Source of the DNA: Rodentibacter heidelbergensis
GTDB lineage: Bacteria; Pseudomonadota; Gammaproteobacteria; Enterobacterales; Pasteurellaceae
DNA length: 64,000 bases
Reading direction: 5' to 3'
Assembly (NCBI RefSeq): GCF_002000125.1
Contig: NZ_MLHH01000023.1
Location: 27,588 to 91,587 of the forward strand
Within the stretch, counting starts at the first letter, position 1, and each line of letters begins with the position of its first letter. The notes under the pieces are model-generated. The model saw nothing but the letters and a program-made list of their open reading frames with translations, was not told where the DNA came from and made no database searches. Position numbers and translations under genes: made by a program. Positions 11,742-21,555 of the stretch are shown piece by piece.

Positions 11742-11888
11742 ATCACAAAGGAAAACACACTAAGCTAAATGTTTCAAATATCACCATAAACCGATAAAGA
11801 TATTAGTGGTTATTACGATGAAGAGATAACCTCTCTTACTATAATTTAACCCCATATCATTGCGAATATCGTATTTTACCTGTCATAA

Positions 11889-11921
11889 AAAATGCCCGAA
11901 GTTATCTTCTTCGGGCATTTT
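11889..11921. terminator. Bidirectional terminator between ligA and mltC
   Basis: A 13-bp perfect stem, AAAATGCCCGAAG / CTTCGGGCATTTT, with a 7-nt loop and A/T tracts on both sides. It lies between convergent genes and mainly serves mltC on the minus strand. The rest of the ligA-mltC gap (11742-11888) shows no gene. Confidence 0.9.
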
Positions 11922-11936
11922 AATGTCATTTAAACA

Positions 11937-13013
11937 CTATTTCCTTACTCTAAATTTTTTCTGCGCTTGATCAACTTTTAACAAATAATTTCTCGCTTGG
12001 GAGGAAGGATGTGCCGTAGTTAAAATACGATAAACCTGTTCCGGATACATTTGGTTGATTTTGTAAATCGCTTCATCTTTATCGTTATCAAACACCCGTA
12101 GCACAGCACCCGCTCCACTGTTATAAGCAGAAATCATCGCAAAACGTTTAGAGGTTGGGTTCGTAATGCCGTCTAAATACTGATTTTGCAGAATCCATAG
12201 ATAGGCCACCCCTGCATCAATATTATTTGCCGGATCATACAAATAACGTGTTGATGGTTGACCGCTTTTTCCTTTCATCGCAAAAATATCACGCCCTGCG
12301 GTATGAGGCACTACCTGCATTAATCCAATCGCATTGGCATAACTGATGGCATAAGGGTTAAAGCTAGATTCCGTTTGCATAATGCCTAGAATTAAACTTT
12401 CATCAATGCCATAACGCTGTGCCGCTTTTCTAACCAAAGGCAAATATTTTTGTGCACGCACTTCAACGTGGTTTGCAATCATCGGAATGGTGACAAACTG
12501 CACCATATTGCCATTTTGCAAACGGCGGGTCTGCAATTTATTTTGAATTAAATAAGTCGCAAAATTGCCTGCAATAAACTGATTTGAAATTTGCTGACCA
12601 TTATTATCGACCACCTGTCCTAAAAGAAAAGGACGTGTACTAATAGGCACATCGCCCGAGGCAAATAAATCAATCCCTTTTGCATCAGACCCCATTAACA
12701 ATGTATGCACAATCGCATTATGTAAACGGTTAAGATCTTGTTGTGTTTCAATGATAATATTCCCTTCATCAAAACTCACATGACTACGGGTATAAAAAGA
12801 ATCCGTATATTTCACATAATCTTTACGGCTCGCCACAAGCAATTCATTCACCCCCCAAATACGATCAATATTATGGGAAAATTGCCCGGTGAGAATATCT
12901 AAACCCTGTGTATCTTTTGCAAAAACCTCATCATAATTGATACTACGACGGTTAGGCGAATCACTACACGCATAGAGAAGTGGCAACAATGCCAATAACA
13001 AATACTTTTTCAT
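11937..13013 (-). CDS. mltC: Membrane-bound lytic murein transglycosylase C
   Basis: A 358-residue lipoprotein. The signal peptide ends in the lipobox LLYAC (C16). An N-terminal DUF3393 domain is followed by the SLT domain, with the catalytic glutamate in [13 protein letters not shown] and the GLMQV motif, then AYNSGAG. It cleaves peptidoglycan glycan strands to 1,6-anhydromuropeptides at the outer membrane's inner face. It is last in the mutY-yggX-mltC operon, the same gene order as in E. coli, with a 13-bp gap to yggX. Confidence 0.95.
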   Translation of the reverse strand: MKKYLLLALLPLLYACSDSPNRRSINYDEVFAKDTQGLDILTGQFSHNIDRIWGVNELLVASRKDYVKYTDSFYTRSHVSFDEGNIIIETQQDLNRLHNAIVHTLLMGSDAKGIDLFASGDVPISTRPFLLGQVVDNNGQQISNQFIAGNFATYLIQNKLQTRRLQNGNMVQFVTIPMIANHVEVRAQKYLPLVRKAAQRYGIDESLILGIMQTESSFNPYAISYANAIGLMQVVPHTAGRDIFAMKGKSGQPSTRYLYDPANNIDAGVAYLWILQNQYLDGITNPTSKRFAMISAYNSGAGAVLRVFDNDKDEAIYKINQMYPEQVYRILTTAHPSSQARNYLLKVDQAQKKFRVRK

Positions 13014-13026
13014 TATTTAATGCCGA

Positions 13027-13299
13027 TTATTGGGATGGGGGAACATAGCCTTCAATATGAACATCTTTTCCTTCAAAGAGGAAACTGACCATTTCTTGTT
13101 CAAGTAATTGACGATGTTCCAAATTCATCATATTCAGTTTTTTCTCATTCACTAACATCGTTTGTTTTTTTATCCATTCAGCCCAAGCCTGCTTGCTGAT
13201 TGAATCAAAAATGCGCTTCCCTAATTCTCCCGGATAAAGCTGGAAATCAAGGCCTTCGGCATCTTTTTTGAGATACTCACAAAACACTGTTCTCGCCAT
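13027..13299 (-). CDS. yggX: Fe(2+)-trafficking protein YggX
   Basis: A 90-residue protein starting [20 protein letters not shown], with the conserved C7, [17 protein letters not shown] and NEKKLNMM segments. YggX protects iron-sulfur clusters from oxidation and may move labile iron. I chose the ATG at 13299; an in-frame ATG at 13314 would add five residues not seen in the family. Its first 23 nt overlap the end of mutY, whose product carries a 4Fe-4S cluster, so translation is probably coupled. Confidence 0.93.
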   Translation of the reverse strand: MARTVFCEYLKKDAEGLDFQLYPGELGKRIFDSISKQAWAEWIKKQTMLVNEKKLNMMNLEHRQLLEQEMVSFLFEGKDVHIEGYVPPSQ

Positions 13300-14428
13300 A
13301 ATAATTCCTTGCAAATTGTGTTAATAAATTTTTTACAGGCTGTGCCAGCCCGATCTGTTCAGAATTTTGCGGATCATACCAATATTTGACCGCACTTGAT
13401 AGACTTGGTTGATATTCTTTTGGTTTTTCCATCACTTTTCGCCAATCTCGATTTACCCGCTCGACCTGATTATTTCCCAGTTCCGCATAAATCGGATAAA
13501 TATCCAAATGAAAATGGCTGAAAGTATGACGAAAACTCGGCCATGCCTGATAATGGGAAATGCCCTCATTGGCTAAATAAGCCAATAACGCCTCTTTTGA
13601 TTCAAATTGTGGAAAACAAAATAAACCGCCCCATAAACCGGAATTTTCCCGTTGTTCCAACCATACTTTGCCATTTTTAGTCAAAATCAAAAAATAGGTT
13701 TCTTTTTCCGGTAGCGGTTTTTTCGTTTTTTTACCGGGGAATTGCGCCCAACTGTCGTTTTTATAAGCCGAACAATCTTTCATCAAAGGACAAAACTCAC
13801 ACTTTGGTTTAGAACCTGTGCAAATCATCGCACCAATATCCATCATTCCTTGATTAAAATCCGCCACCCGCTCCACTGGTGTGACTTCTTCTGTTAAATG
13901 CCATAAACGGCTTTCCACCTTATTTTCACCTGGCCACCCTTCTACGGCAAAATAACGTGCCAACACACGTTTCACATTACCATCTAAAATGGGATAAGGT
14001 TGGTTTAACACGGAAGATAAAATCGCCCCGGCGGTAGAACGCCCCACGCCCGGTAATGCCCAAACCTGTTCAAAATCCGTAGGAAAATCACCGTTAAATT
14101 CATCCCGAATTTTTTGTGCGGCCTTATGTAAATTGCGTGCCCTTGCGTAATAGCCCAACCCTGTCCACAAATGCAACACCTCATCTTGCGAGGCATTAGC
14201 AAGTGCGGTCAAATTTGGAAAAGTTTCAACAAACCGCTCAAAATAAGGGATCACCGTTGCCACTTGGGTTTGTTGAAGCATCACCTCTGAAAGCCAAACC
14301 TTATAAAGGGTTTTATTTTGCTGCCAAGGTAAATGCTTACGCCCCAATTTGTCGTACCATTGCAATACAGATTGGGCAAAAGGCGCATAGGGGGAAGATT
14401 TCGCTAACATAACTTCGTTCAAATTCAT
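13277..14428 (-). CDS. mutY: Adenine DNA glycosylase MutY
   Basis: A 383-residue base-excision repair enzyme that removes A opposite 8-oxoG. It shows the HhH-GPD fold with [13 protein letters not shown] and the catalytic aspartate in [13 protein letters not shown]. The 4Fe-4S ligands are C-x6-C-x2-C-x5-C ([17 protein letters not shown]). A C-terminal MutT-like 8-oxoG recognition domain starts near residue 230. Six residues (MNLNEV) precede a second in-frame ATG at 14410, so the start is slightly uncertain. USS cores lie inside (14201) and just upstream (14433). It is the first gene of the mutY-yggX-mltC operon. Confidence 0.95.
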   Translation of the reverse strand: MNLNEVMLAKSSPYAPFAQSVLQWYDKLGRKHLPWQQNKTLYKVWLSEVMLQQTQVATVIPYFERFVETFPNLTALANASQDEVLHLWTGLGYYARARNLHKAAQKIRDEFNGDFPTDFEQVWALPGVGRSTAGAILSSVLNQPYPILDGNVKRVLARYFAVEGWPGENKVESRLWHLTEEVTPVERVADFNQGMMDIGAMICTGSKPKCEFCPLMKDCSAYKNDSWAQFPGKKTKKPLPEKETYFLILTKNGKVWLEQRENSGLWGGLFCFPQFESKEALLAYLANEGISHYQAWPSFRHTFSHFHLDIYPIYAELGNNQVERVNRDWRKVMEKPKEYQPSLSSAVKYWYDPQNSEQIGLAQPVKNLLTQFARNYYGENSVL

Positions 14429-14475
14429 TCTAAAGTGCGGTTAAAAATAGCGATAATTTTACACCAAAACAGGGC

Positions 14476-14503
14476 TTGTTTATCTCTATTTTTTCAGTAT
14501 AAT
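14476..14503 (+). promoter_or_regulatory. Predicted rpmE promoter
   Basis: TTGTTT (14476-14481) and TATAAT (14498-14503) with a 16-bp spacer. The predicted start near 14510 leaves a roughly 90-nt 5' leader before the rpmE ATG. Confidence 0.6.
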
Positions 14504-14509
14504 CTGCAC

Positions 14510-14599
14510 CCTATTTGGTGCCAATTATGGCGTATTATTCACTCACGCGGTGTAAGGAGAAAGTTCTTATAGCGGCGTGGCTTCATTTTGAGGTTTTCT
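14510..14599 (+). promoter_or_regulatory. 5' leader of rpmE, possible L31 autoregulatory leader
   Basis: A roughly 90-nt untranslated stretch is unusually long for a short ribosomal protein gene. It contains GGTGTAAGGAGAAAGTTCTTATAG, whose AAGGAGAA resembles a Shine-Dalgarno far from the start, flanked by CACGC and GGCGTG that could pair. L31 genes in gammaproteobacteria are known to have structured leaders; whether this is one needs a covariance-model match. Confidence 0.35.
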
Positions 14600-14812
14600 A
14601 TGAAACAAGGTATTCATCCAGAATATAAAGAGATCACAGCAACTTGCTCTTGTGGTAATGTCATCAAAACCCGTTCAACATTAGGCAAAGACATCAACCT
14701 TGATGTGTGCGGTAACTGCCACCCATTCTACACAGGTAAACAACGTGTTGTAGATACCGGTGGTCGTGTTGAACGCTTCAACAGCCGTTTCAAAATTCCA
14801 AGCACAAAATAA
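14600..14812 (+). CDS. rpmE: 50S ribosomal protein L31
   Basis: A 70-residue L31 of the zinc-containing (C+) type: cysteines in CSCGN and [13 protein letters not shown]. It starts [17 protein letters not shown] chose 14600 over an in-frame ATG at 14588; GAGG stands a few bases before 14600. L31 bridges the ribosomal subunits. The cysteine-bearing type is normally replaced by a C- paralogue (rpmE2) when zinc is scarce; no such gene is in the window. Confidence 0.95.
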   Translation: MKQGIHPEYKEITATCSCGNVIKTRSTLGKDINLDVCGNCHPFYTGKQRVVDTGGRVERFNSRFKIPSTK

Positions 14813-14827
14813 TTTAAATGTGTTTAT

Positions 14828-14855
14828 AACCCCACCGATTGGTGGGGTTTTGTTT
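14828..14855 (+). terminator. rpmE terminator
   Basis: AACCCCACC (14828-14836) pairs with GGTGGGGTT (14841-14849) around GATT, followed by a T-rich tail. It ends about 50 bp before the glycosyltransferase cluster. Confidence 0.9.
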
Positions 14856-14906
14856 TATACCTATTCAAGCTAGAATAGCCAAAAAACAAATCCAATATTA
14901 CTCATT

Positions 14907-15707
14907 ATGCATACTAATTACGTTATCAGCCTTGCTACGGCAACTCATCGACGTGCACACATCAAACAAGAGTTTGGTCGCCATAATATTTCCTTTGAAT
15001 TTTATGACGCACTCAGCCCTTCAGAACATCTTAATCAGCTTATTCAAACACATTTACCTAATCTTGCTCATGCTAAACTTTCAGAAGGTGAAAAAGCTTG
15101 TTTTATGAGCCATTACATGCTTTGGCAAAAGTGTATTGATGAAAATTTACCTTACATTTATATTTTTGAAGACGATGTATTACTTGGTGAAGATGCTTAT
15201 CAGTTTTTAGAAGAAGATGATTGGCTGAATGAACGATTTACCAAAAATGATGCTTTTATTTTGCGTTTTGAAACCTTTCTTAATTATTCAAAATGTGCTG
15301 AAGCTAATATAAAACCTTATTGCCAGCGCCAAATATTAAAATTAGTCGTAGAAAATTGTGGTACAGCTGGTTATGTGATCTCAAATAAAGAGATTATTGA
15401 ATTAGTGAAATTTATTAAGACACTTTCAGCACAAGCATTATGCTCAATTGATCTAATTATGTTTAACCGATTTAATCAAGACACCTACCAATTAGTACCT
15501 GCGTTATGTATTCAAGAAAATCAATATTATCCCAATAATTCAAATCTCAATAGTCAATTACAAAAAGAAAGAGAAGACATTCACAATAAAAAAGAAAAAA
15601 GAACAATATCTAGCTTGCTTATATCTTTAATTAATAAACCTAAGAAAATATATAATAAACTCTATAAGAAGTTGTATATTTCTCGCCATATTGTGCCGTT
15701 TAAATAG
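14907..15707 (+). CDS. Family 25 LPS glycosyltransferase
   Basis: A 266-residue GT25 (LPS glycosyltransferase) protein. It has the typical start NYVISLATATHRRAHIKQEF, the central SHYMLWQKCIDENLPYIYIFEDDV with the DxD-like EDDV, and GTAGYVIS. Relatives such as Lex2B and LpsA add hexoses to Haemophilus LOS; the sugar added here cannot be told. It ends ...HIVPFK. It opens a four-gene plus-strand cluster, AT-rich and free of USS. A second family member lies at 43005-43904. No close Shine-Dalgarno is visible before the ATG. Confidence 0.88.
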   Translation: MHTNYVISLATATHRRAHIKQEFGRHNISFEFYDALSPSEHLNQLIQTHLPNLAHAKLSEGEKACFMSHYMLWQKCIDENLPYIYIFEDDVLLGEDAYQFLEEDDWLNERFTKNDAFILRFETFLNYSKCAEANIKPYCQRQILKLVVENCGTAGYVISNKEIIELVKFIKTLSAQALCSIDLIMFNRFNQDTYQLVPALCIQENQYYPNNSNLNSQLQKEREDIHNKKEKRTISSLLISLINKPKKIYNKLYKKLYISRHIVPFK

Positions 15708-15717
15708 GTGGTATTTC

Positions 15718-16605
15718 ATGAAAAGTAACGCCCAAAGTATAGAAAATAATCAGATTATAATTGTCACTGCTTTTTTCGATATAGGTCGTGGAAACATTCC
15801 AAAAGATAAAGGTTATCCTGAATATTTAAGCAGAACAACAGATACTTATTTCGAATATTTTTCTAATCTAGCTACTCTAGAAAATGAGATGGTGATATTC
15901 ACTTCTCCTGATCTCAAAGAAAGAATTAATAAAATCAGAAAAGATAAACCAACAAAAGTAATTACACTAGATATAGATAAAAAATTCAAACACATATTAA
16001 ATAAAATAAAAGCCATTCAAGAATTGGATGAATTTAAAAATAAGGTATCACCTAAACAAATTAAGAATATAGAATACTGGTCTAATTACTATACACTTGT
16101 CACTAATTTAAAAACATTTTTTGTCAATCTTGCAATAAAAAATACTTTAGATAGTGTCGAAATAACTCAACCTCAATTTGCTTGGGTAGATTTTGGTTAT
16201 GTTAGAAATATGAAAACACTAGATAATATTTCTAGTTGGTCTTATGAGTTTGAAAAGGATAAAATCAATTTTTTCTCTATACAAGATATTTATAAAATAA
16301 GAACGATAGAAGATGTTTATCATGCTATCTTCTATAATGAACCTTACATCATAGGTGGCTGTATCATTGGTAATATTAATGCATGGAAAAAATTCAACAG
16401 ATTAGTTTTTAACTGTCAAAAAAATTTTATAAAAAATAATATCATTGATGATGACCAAGGGATCTTCCTTATGTCTTATTTCAATGATAAGACCTTTTTC
16501 AAAATAAATGAATTAGGTAAAAATAACTGGTTTGGTCTATTCAAAAAATTTAGCAATAAAAAGCCTTCTTTAATAAAAAGAATAATGGATAAACTAAAAT
16601 GGTAA
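15718..16605 (+). CDS. HtrL/YibB (WlaTC) family putative glycosyltransferase
   Basis: A 295-residue protein. It opens with the family hallmark IIVTAFFDIGRGNIPKDKG and continues with ENEMVIFTSPDLKERI, FAWVDFGYVRN, YIIGGCIIGN and NIIDDDQGIF, all as I recall from E. coli YibB, which sits next to the LPS core locus. The fold is glycosyltransferase-like, but no activity is established. I chose 15718 over the upstream ATG at 15691, which lies inside the previous gene. The stop of that gene is embedded in the Shine-Dalgarno (TAGGTGG). It is very Lys/Asn/Ile-rich, consistent with transfer. Confidence 0.82.
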   Translation: MKSNAQSIENNQIIIVTAFFDIGRGNIPKDKGYPEYLSRTTDTYFEYFSNLATLENEMVIFTSPDLKERINKIRKDKPTKVITLDIDKKFKHILNKIKAIQELDEFKNKVSPKQIKNIEYWSNYYTLVTNLKTFFVNLAIKNTLDSVEITQPQFAWVDFGYVRNMKTLDNISSWSYEFEKDKINFFSIQDIYKIRTIEDVYHAIFYNEPYIIGGCIIGNINAWKKFNRLVFNCQKNFIKNNIIDDDQGIFLMSYFNDKTFFKINELGKNNWFGLFKKFSNKKPSLIKRIMDKLKW

Positions 16606-17594
16606 AAAGTAACTATTTTTCATATTGTAGATGGATAAAAATAGCGACCTTTCTTAGAAGACCTATTATAAAGAATATCTATCGAGGTCTTATCCCAAAA
16701 CAAGCGAGAAAAAATTTCGAATACTTCTCGGATAAAAAACAACAACTTCACACCGGAAAACATTTTCAGCATTTTATTGATCTTTATTTTGATAAAAAGT
16801 TAAAAAATTTTAAACTAGATCCATTAAAAAAAGATTTGGTTGGCAAAAAGATCATTTGGCAATATTGGGCGCAAGGGATAGAAGATGTTCCTCCTATTGT
16901 TAAGGTATGTTTTATTTCTGTCGATCATTTCAAAGGTGAATATGAAGTTATTAGACTAGATGATAATAATTTATCTGAATACTTAAAATTACCCGGTTTT
17001 ATTCTTGAGAAAAAAAATCTTAACTATAAATTTAAACATGCTTTCTTTGCAGACCTTATTAGGCTTGCTCTGCTTGATGTATATGGTGGTGTATGGCTTG
17101 ATGCGACAATATTTCTTACAGGAAATCTCCCTAAAAAACTCTTAAATATGGACTATTTTATGTTTCAAAGGGATTTTAATACACCAAATAAGAAAAAATG
17201 GATAGAATATGACTCCGCATATTTTGATTGGAATGACGCTCATAAAGTAAACATTCTTAATAGTTTTATTGTTGCTAAAAATAATAATTTTGTTATACAT
17301 ACATTATTTGACTTACTAATGAATTTCTGGCTTACACAAGAAACACCTCCTCACTATTTCTTTTTTCAGATCATGTATAATGAATTACTCAATAAAAATT
17401 TGCAGGATAAATCTTGTGAAATTATTGATGACACCTTACCCCATCTTCTACATTACAAATTAAATACACCATTTAATGAAGATGAGTTTAATTCAATAAA
17501 AGAAAAAATGAATATACACAAATTAAGATCTATCAAAGATAAAGATATAAAAAAAGGTTCGTTTTATGAATATTTAATAAATAAATCATCATAA
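16599..17594 (+). CDS. Capsular polysaccharide synthesis-type glycosyltransferase (Caps_synth/GT32-like)
   Basis: A 331-residue protein. It has KIIWQYWAQGIEDVPPIVK, a conserved acceptor-side FADLIRLALLDVYGGVWLDATI with the DxT/DxD-type metal site, and a downstream FFFQIMYNELL. This pattern is that of the capsular polysaccharide synthesis family related to GT32 glycosyltransferases. It overlaps the previous gene by 7 nt (ATGGTAA), so the cluster is probably one operon. Donor and acceptor are unknown. No membrane segment is evident. Confidence 0.8.
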   Translation: MVKSNYFSYCRWIKIATFLRRPIIKNIYRGLIPKQARKNFEYFSDKKQQLHTGKHFQHFIDLYFDKKLKNFKLDPLKKDLVGKKIIWQYWAQGIEDVPPIVKVCFISVDHFKGEYEVIRLDDNNLSEYLKLPGFILEKKNLNYKFKHAFFADLIRLALLDVYGGVWLDATIFLTGNLPKKLLNMDYFMFQRDFNTPNKKKWIEYDSAYFDWNDAHKVNILNSFIVAKNNNFVIHTLFDLLMNFWLTQETPPHYFFFQIMYNELLNKNLQDKSCEIIDDTLPHLLHYKLNTPFNEDEFNSIKEKMNIHKLRSIKDKDIKKGSFYEYLINKSS

Positions 17595-17604
17595 AGGAGT
17601 AAAA

Positions 17605-18696
<1,092 letters not shown>

Positions 18697-18719
18697 CCTG
18701 TATAAATTGGGGAAAAAAC

Positions 18720-19034
18720 ATGACTTTTGCAGAAATTTTAGACACACTTCCAACCATTGATCATCTCTCCGGGTTAAATGTAAAACAAGGGGATGAAGTA
18801 ATTCACCATATTCCGGCAGTGCCTGGGAAGCTGGGTTCTTTGCGTCTTTACCATGCTTTGGCAGAAAAATTTAACGGAAAATTAGACCGCACTTCCGCAC
18901 AACAAGGTATCGTATGGTTTGCCGAACATGTGGAAGATGCCAAAAACAATCCGGGTAAACATCCAAACATTGATTTGCTTTTTGATGTGATAGAAAATCA
19001 TCGTCTTTTACACCTTGAATTATTAAAAAATTAA
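18720..19034 (+). CDS. DUF2322 family protein
   Basis: A 104-residue cytoplasmic protein of unknown function with the conserved core GSLRLYHALAEKFNG...WFAEHVEDAKNNPGKHPNID. I recognise the family (DUF2322, common in Pasteurellaceae and Neisseriaceae) but know no role. It lies 23 bp after the glycosyltransferase cluster and 124 bp before rpoH, and contains a USS (18886-18894), so it belongs to the native backbone. Shine-Dalgarno GGGGAA. Confidence 0.75.
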   Translation: MTFAEILDTLPTIDHLSGLNVKQGDEVIHHIPAVPGKLGSLRLYHALAEKFNGKLDRTSAQQGIVWFAEHVEDAKNNPGKHPNIDLLFDVIENHRLLHLELLKN

Positions 19035-19158
19035 TCAATTGAATTGAACTTTTAATAGGTAAAACCTGTCTTATAAAGCAAAATGAGTTCAATAAAATCT
19101 TTTATTGTGCTATAACTGTGTCTTAATTGGTTGATACCAAAGAAAAAGAAGGGAAAAG

Positions 19159-20004
19159 ATGGATAAAGAAACACAAATGATGTTAGTTCCTCAAGGTAGT
19201 ATTGAAGGCTATATTCGTGCAGCAAATGAATACCCGATGTTAACCGCTGAGGAAGAAAAAGCCTTAGCAGAGCGTCTATATTATAACGGTGATATTGAAG
19301 CAGCTAAAAAATTGGTATTGTCCCACCTTCGTTTTGTCATTCACGTTGCACGCGGTTATTCCGGTTATGGTTTACCGCAGGCAGATTTAATTCAAGAAGG
19401 TAACATCGGCTTAATGAAAGCGGTGAAGCGTTTTAATCCTGAAGTGGGCGTACGCTTAGTTTCCTTTGCTGTCCATTGGATTAAAGCAGAGATTCACGAA
19501 TATGTTCTGCGCAATTGGCGTATCGTGAAAGTGGCCACCACCAAAGCACAGCGTAAATTATTCTTTAATCTACGCAAAACAAAACAACGTTTGGGTTGGT
19601 TTAACGAAAACGAAGTGGATATGGTCGCAAATGAGCTTGGGGTGTCAAAAGAAGATGTGATCGAAATGGAATCACGCATGACCGGGGCGGATGTCGGCTT
19701 TGATTTACCAACAGATGATAGTGAGGCAGAAACCTATTCTCCTTCACTTTACTTGGAAGATAAAAGTTCTAATTTTGCCGCCGAGCTTGAAAATGAAAAT
19801 TTTGAAAGCCAAGCCGTAGAGCAATTAAGCGTTGCCTTAAAAAATCTTGATGCGCGTAGTCAGGATATTATTCAAACCCGTTGGTTGGATGATGATAAAG
19901 CAACACTACATGATTTGGCAGCAAAATATAATGTTTCAGCAGAGCGTATCCGACAATTAGAAGCGAACGCCTTGAAAAAACTGAAAAGTGCGGTCAATTT
20001 TTAG
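19159..20004 (+). CDS. rpoH: RNA polymerase sigma-32 (heat shock)
   Basis: A 281-residue sigma factor. Region 1.2/2 begins [16 protein letters not shown]. Region 2.4 reads [20 protein letters not shown], and the RpoH box follows around [14 protein letters not shown], which separates it from RpoD and RpoS. Region 4.2 ends with the helix-turn-helix [18 protein letters not shown]. It directs transcription of heat-shock genes such as clpB, also in this window. Length matches E. coli RpoH. A USS (19986-19994) lies in the last codons. Confidence 0.96.
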   Translation: MDKETQMMLVPQGSIEGYIRAANEYPMLTAEEEKALAERLYYNGDIEAAKKLVLSHLRFVIHVARGYSGYGLPQADLIQEGNIGLMKAVKRFNPEVGVRLVSFAVHWIKAEIHEYVLRNWRIVKVATTKAQRKLFFNLRKTKQRLGWFNENEVDMVANELGVSKEDVIEMESRMTGADVGFDLPTDDSEAETYSPSLYLEDKSSNFAAELENENFESQAVEQLSVALKNLDARSQDIIQTRWLDDDKATLHDLAAKYNVSAERIRQLEANALKKLKSAVNF

Positions 20005-20018
20005 AAAATATTTAAGGA

Positions 20019-20042
20019 AAAACCTGCCAATCGGCAGGTTTT
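20019..20042. terminator. Bidirectional terminator between rpoH and plsY
   Basis: AAAACCTGCC / GGCAGGTTTT with an AATC loop and T-run. It overlaps the last bases of plsY and serves both convergent genes. Confidence 0.9.
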
Positions 20043-20640
20043 ATTTTTTCTTTAATTTTGACCAAATTTTGTCTTCTTGCCCACGCCATAAACGCTGAAT
20101 ATTATCGTGATGACGATAAACCAATAAGCAACAAACTAAAGCAACCGGGAACGTAAATTCAGGTTTAAACCACCAAACATAAAAAGGCGCTAACAATGCG
20201 GTCACCACAGCGCTTAAAGAAGAGTAACCGCTGATTAAGAACAAAATCATCCAAGTGCCAAATGTGGTTCCGGCCACTGCCCAAGCAATGGGAGCGATAG
20301 CGCCAAATGCGGTCGCCACCCCTTTCCCTCCCCGAAATTGAAAGAAAATAGGGAAAATATGCCCTAAACAAGCTGCCAGAGCCACCATACCGAGTTCAAA
20401 TTGTGTTAAACCAAGGTAGTAGCCCACCCAAACGGGTATCATTCCTTTTAAAATATCAAAAATCAGTACGCCTAAAGCAGCCCATCTTCCCCCAATTCGA
20501 AGCACATTTGTCGCACCGGGATTATGAGAACCATGCTGACGAGGATCAGGCAGACCGGCTATCCGACAAATTAAAATAGCACCGGAAACTGAGCCTAAAA
20601 GATAGGCAAAAATCATATAAAGCGTGGCAAATAGGCTCAT
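20041..20640 (-). CDS. plsY: Glycerol-3-phosphate acyltransferase PlsY
   Basis: A 199-residue polytopic membrane enzyme that uses acyl-phosphate to make lysophosphatidate. It has the three PlsY motifs: [11 protein letters not shown], the [13 protein letters not shown] loop and [13 protein letters not shown] chose the ATG at 20640 because GAGGT precedes it; the longer frame from 20694 adds a polar segment not found in the family. A second, unrelated acyltransferase (plsB) is also present, so the cell has both routes. Confidence 0.94.
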   Translation of the reverse strand: MSLFATLYMIFAYLLGSVSGAILICRIAGLPDPRQHGSHNPGATNVLRIGGRWAALGVLIFDILKGMIPVWVGYYLGLTQFELGMVALAACLGHIFPIFFQFRGGKGVATAFGAIAPIAWAVAGTTFGTWMILFLISGYSSLSAVVTALLAPFYVWWFKPEFTFPVALVCCLLVYRHHDNIQRLWRGQEDKIWSKLKKK

Positions 20641-20724
20641 TTTTACCTCAAAATGATGAAAGTGGTTCGTTATTCTACCTAAACTTGATAGCATACGCCT
20701 ACAATAATTTTAGAGGAAAGAAAT

Positions 20725-21078
20725 ATGGATAAAATTTTTATTGAAGAATTGACCGTATTTGCTCAAATCGGCGTTTATGATTGGGAACAAAAAATTAAGC
20801 AAAAACTGGTTTTTGATTTGGAAATGGCATGGGATGCCCGAAAAGCGGCGGAAACCGATGATGTGCAATATTGCCTAAATTATGCAGAAGTGAGTCAATG
20901 TATTCTTGATTACGTCCAATCAAAGGCTTTTTTATTGATTGAAAGTGTGGCTTATGAAGTTGCCGATGAGTTACAACAACGTTTTAACATTCCATGGCTA
21001 CGATTAAAACTCAGCAAACCTCAGGCAGTTGCACAAGCTCGCAGTGTTGGGATTATGATTGAACGGGGAACGCAATAA
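20725..21078 (+). CDS. folB: Dihydroneopterin aldolase
   Basis: A 117-residue folate enzyme starting DKIFIEELTVFAQIGVYDWE, with the conserved YAEVSQCILDYV...FLLIESVAYEVADEL and catalytic-lysine region RLKLSKPQAV. It converts 7,8-dihydroneopterin to 6-hydroxymethyl-dihydropterin and glycolaldehyde. It is divergent from plsY (84 bp apart), the usual plsY-folB arrangement. Shine-Dalgarno AGAGGAAAG. Confidence 0.94.
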   Translation: MDKIFIEELTVFAQIGVYDWEQKIKQKLVFDLEMAWDARKAAETDDVQYCLNYAEVSQCILDYVQSKAFLLIESVAYEVADELQQRFNIPWLRLKLSKPQAVAQARSVGIMIERGTQ

Positions 21079-21100
21079 ATAAGCAAGAGGCAGATAAATC

Positions 21101-21397
21101 TTACTCTCTTGCGGTAAGGATACTGCCTAAAGAATGATCCAGTTGCTGAATTCGGGTTTTCAGCACCTCTTCAATTTGCGAATTTTTATTTTTTTCTTGA
21201 GTGAGCTCAAAACTTAGATTTAACGCCACAATGGAAAGCACACGATCAAGCTGAATTAAACCGGTTTTTTCTTTCATTTCGGAAACCAAACCATCTAAAT
21301 GGCGTGCTGCCTGACGTAATGCGTCCTCCTGCTCTTGTGGCACATTTAAACGTAATACTTGCCCTAATACGACAATTTCAACCAGTTTTAATGACAT
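21101..21397 (-). CDS. zapA: Cell division protein ZapA
   Basis: A 98-residue protein with an N-terminal domain ([28 protein letters not shown]) and a C-terminal coiled coil (about 50-95). ZapA crosslinks FtsZ protofilaments. In E. coli the 6S RNA gene and ygfA follow zapA; here they lie 31 kb away. It is convergent with folB and divergent from polA. Confidence 0.9.
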   Translation of the reverse strand: MSLKLVEIVVLGQVLRLNVPQEQEDALRQAARHLDGLVSEMKEKTGLIQLDRVLSIVALNLSFELTQEKNKNSQIEEVLKTRIQQLDHSLGSILTARE

Positions 21398-21492
21398 TGT
21401 ATTTCCCTTATTCGCATTTTTTGAATGTGCAATATTATGCCATAGGCAAGTTTTTTCGTCATATATTTTACTCTGCCCTTCTCTGCTATCTG

Positions 21493-21522
21493 TTCACCCC
21501 CTTTCGGAATTTACGCTATAAT
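21493..21522 (+). promoter_or_regulatory. Predicted polA promoter
   Basis: TTCACC (21493-21498) and TATAAT (21517-21522) with 18 bp between, 33 bp before the polA ATG. Confidence 0.5.
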
Positions 21523-21555
21523 GCCCCCACTTTATTCTATATAAACGAGATTTTT

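Noticed and set aside
21304..21555. 84-codon N-terminal extension of PolA
   Set aside because: It runs antisense through zapA and across the polA promoter; the family start is at 21556.
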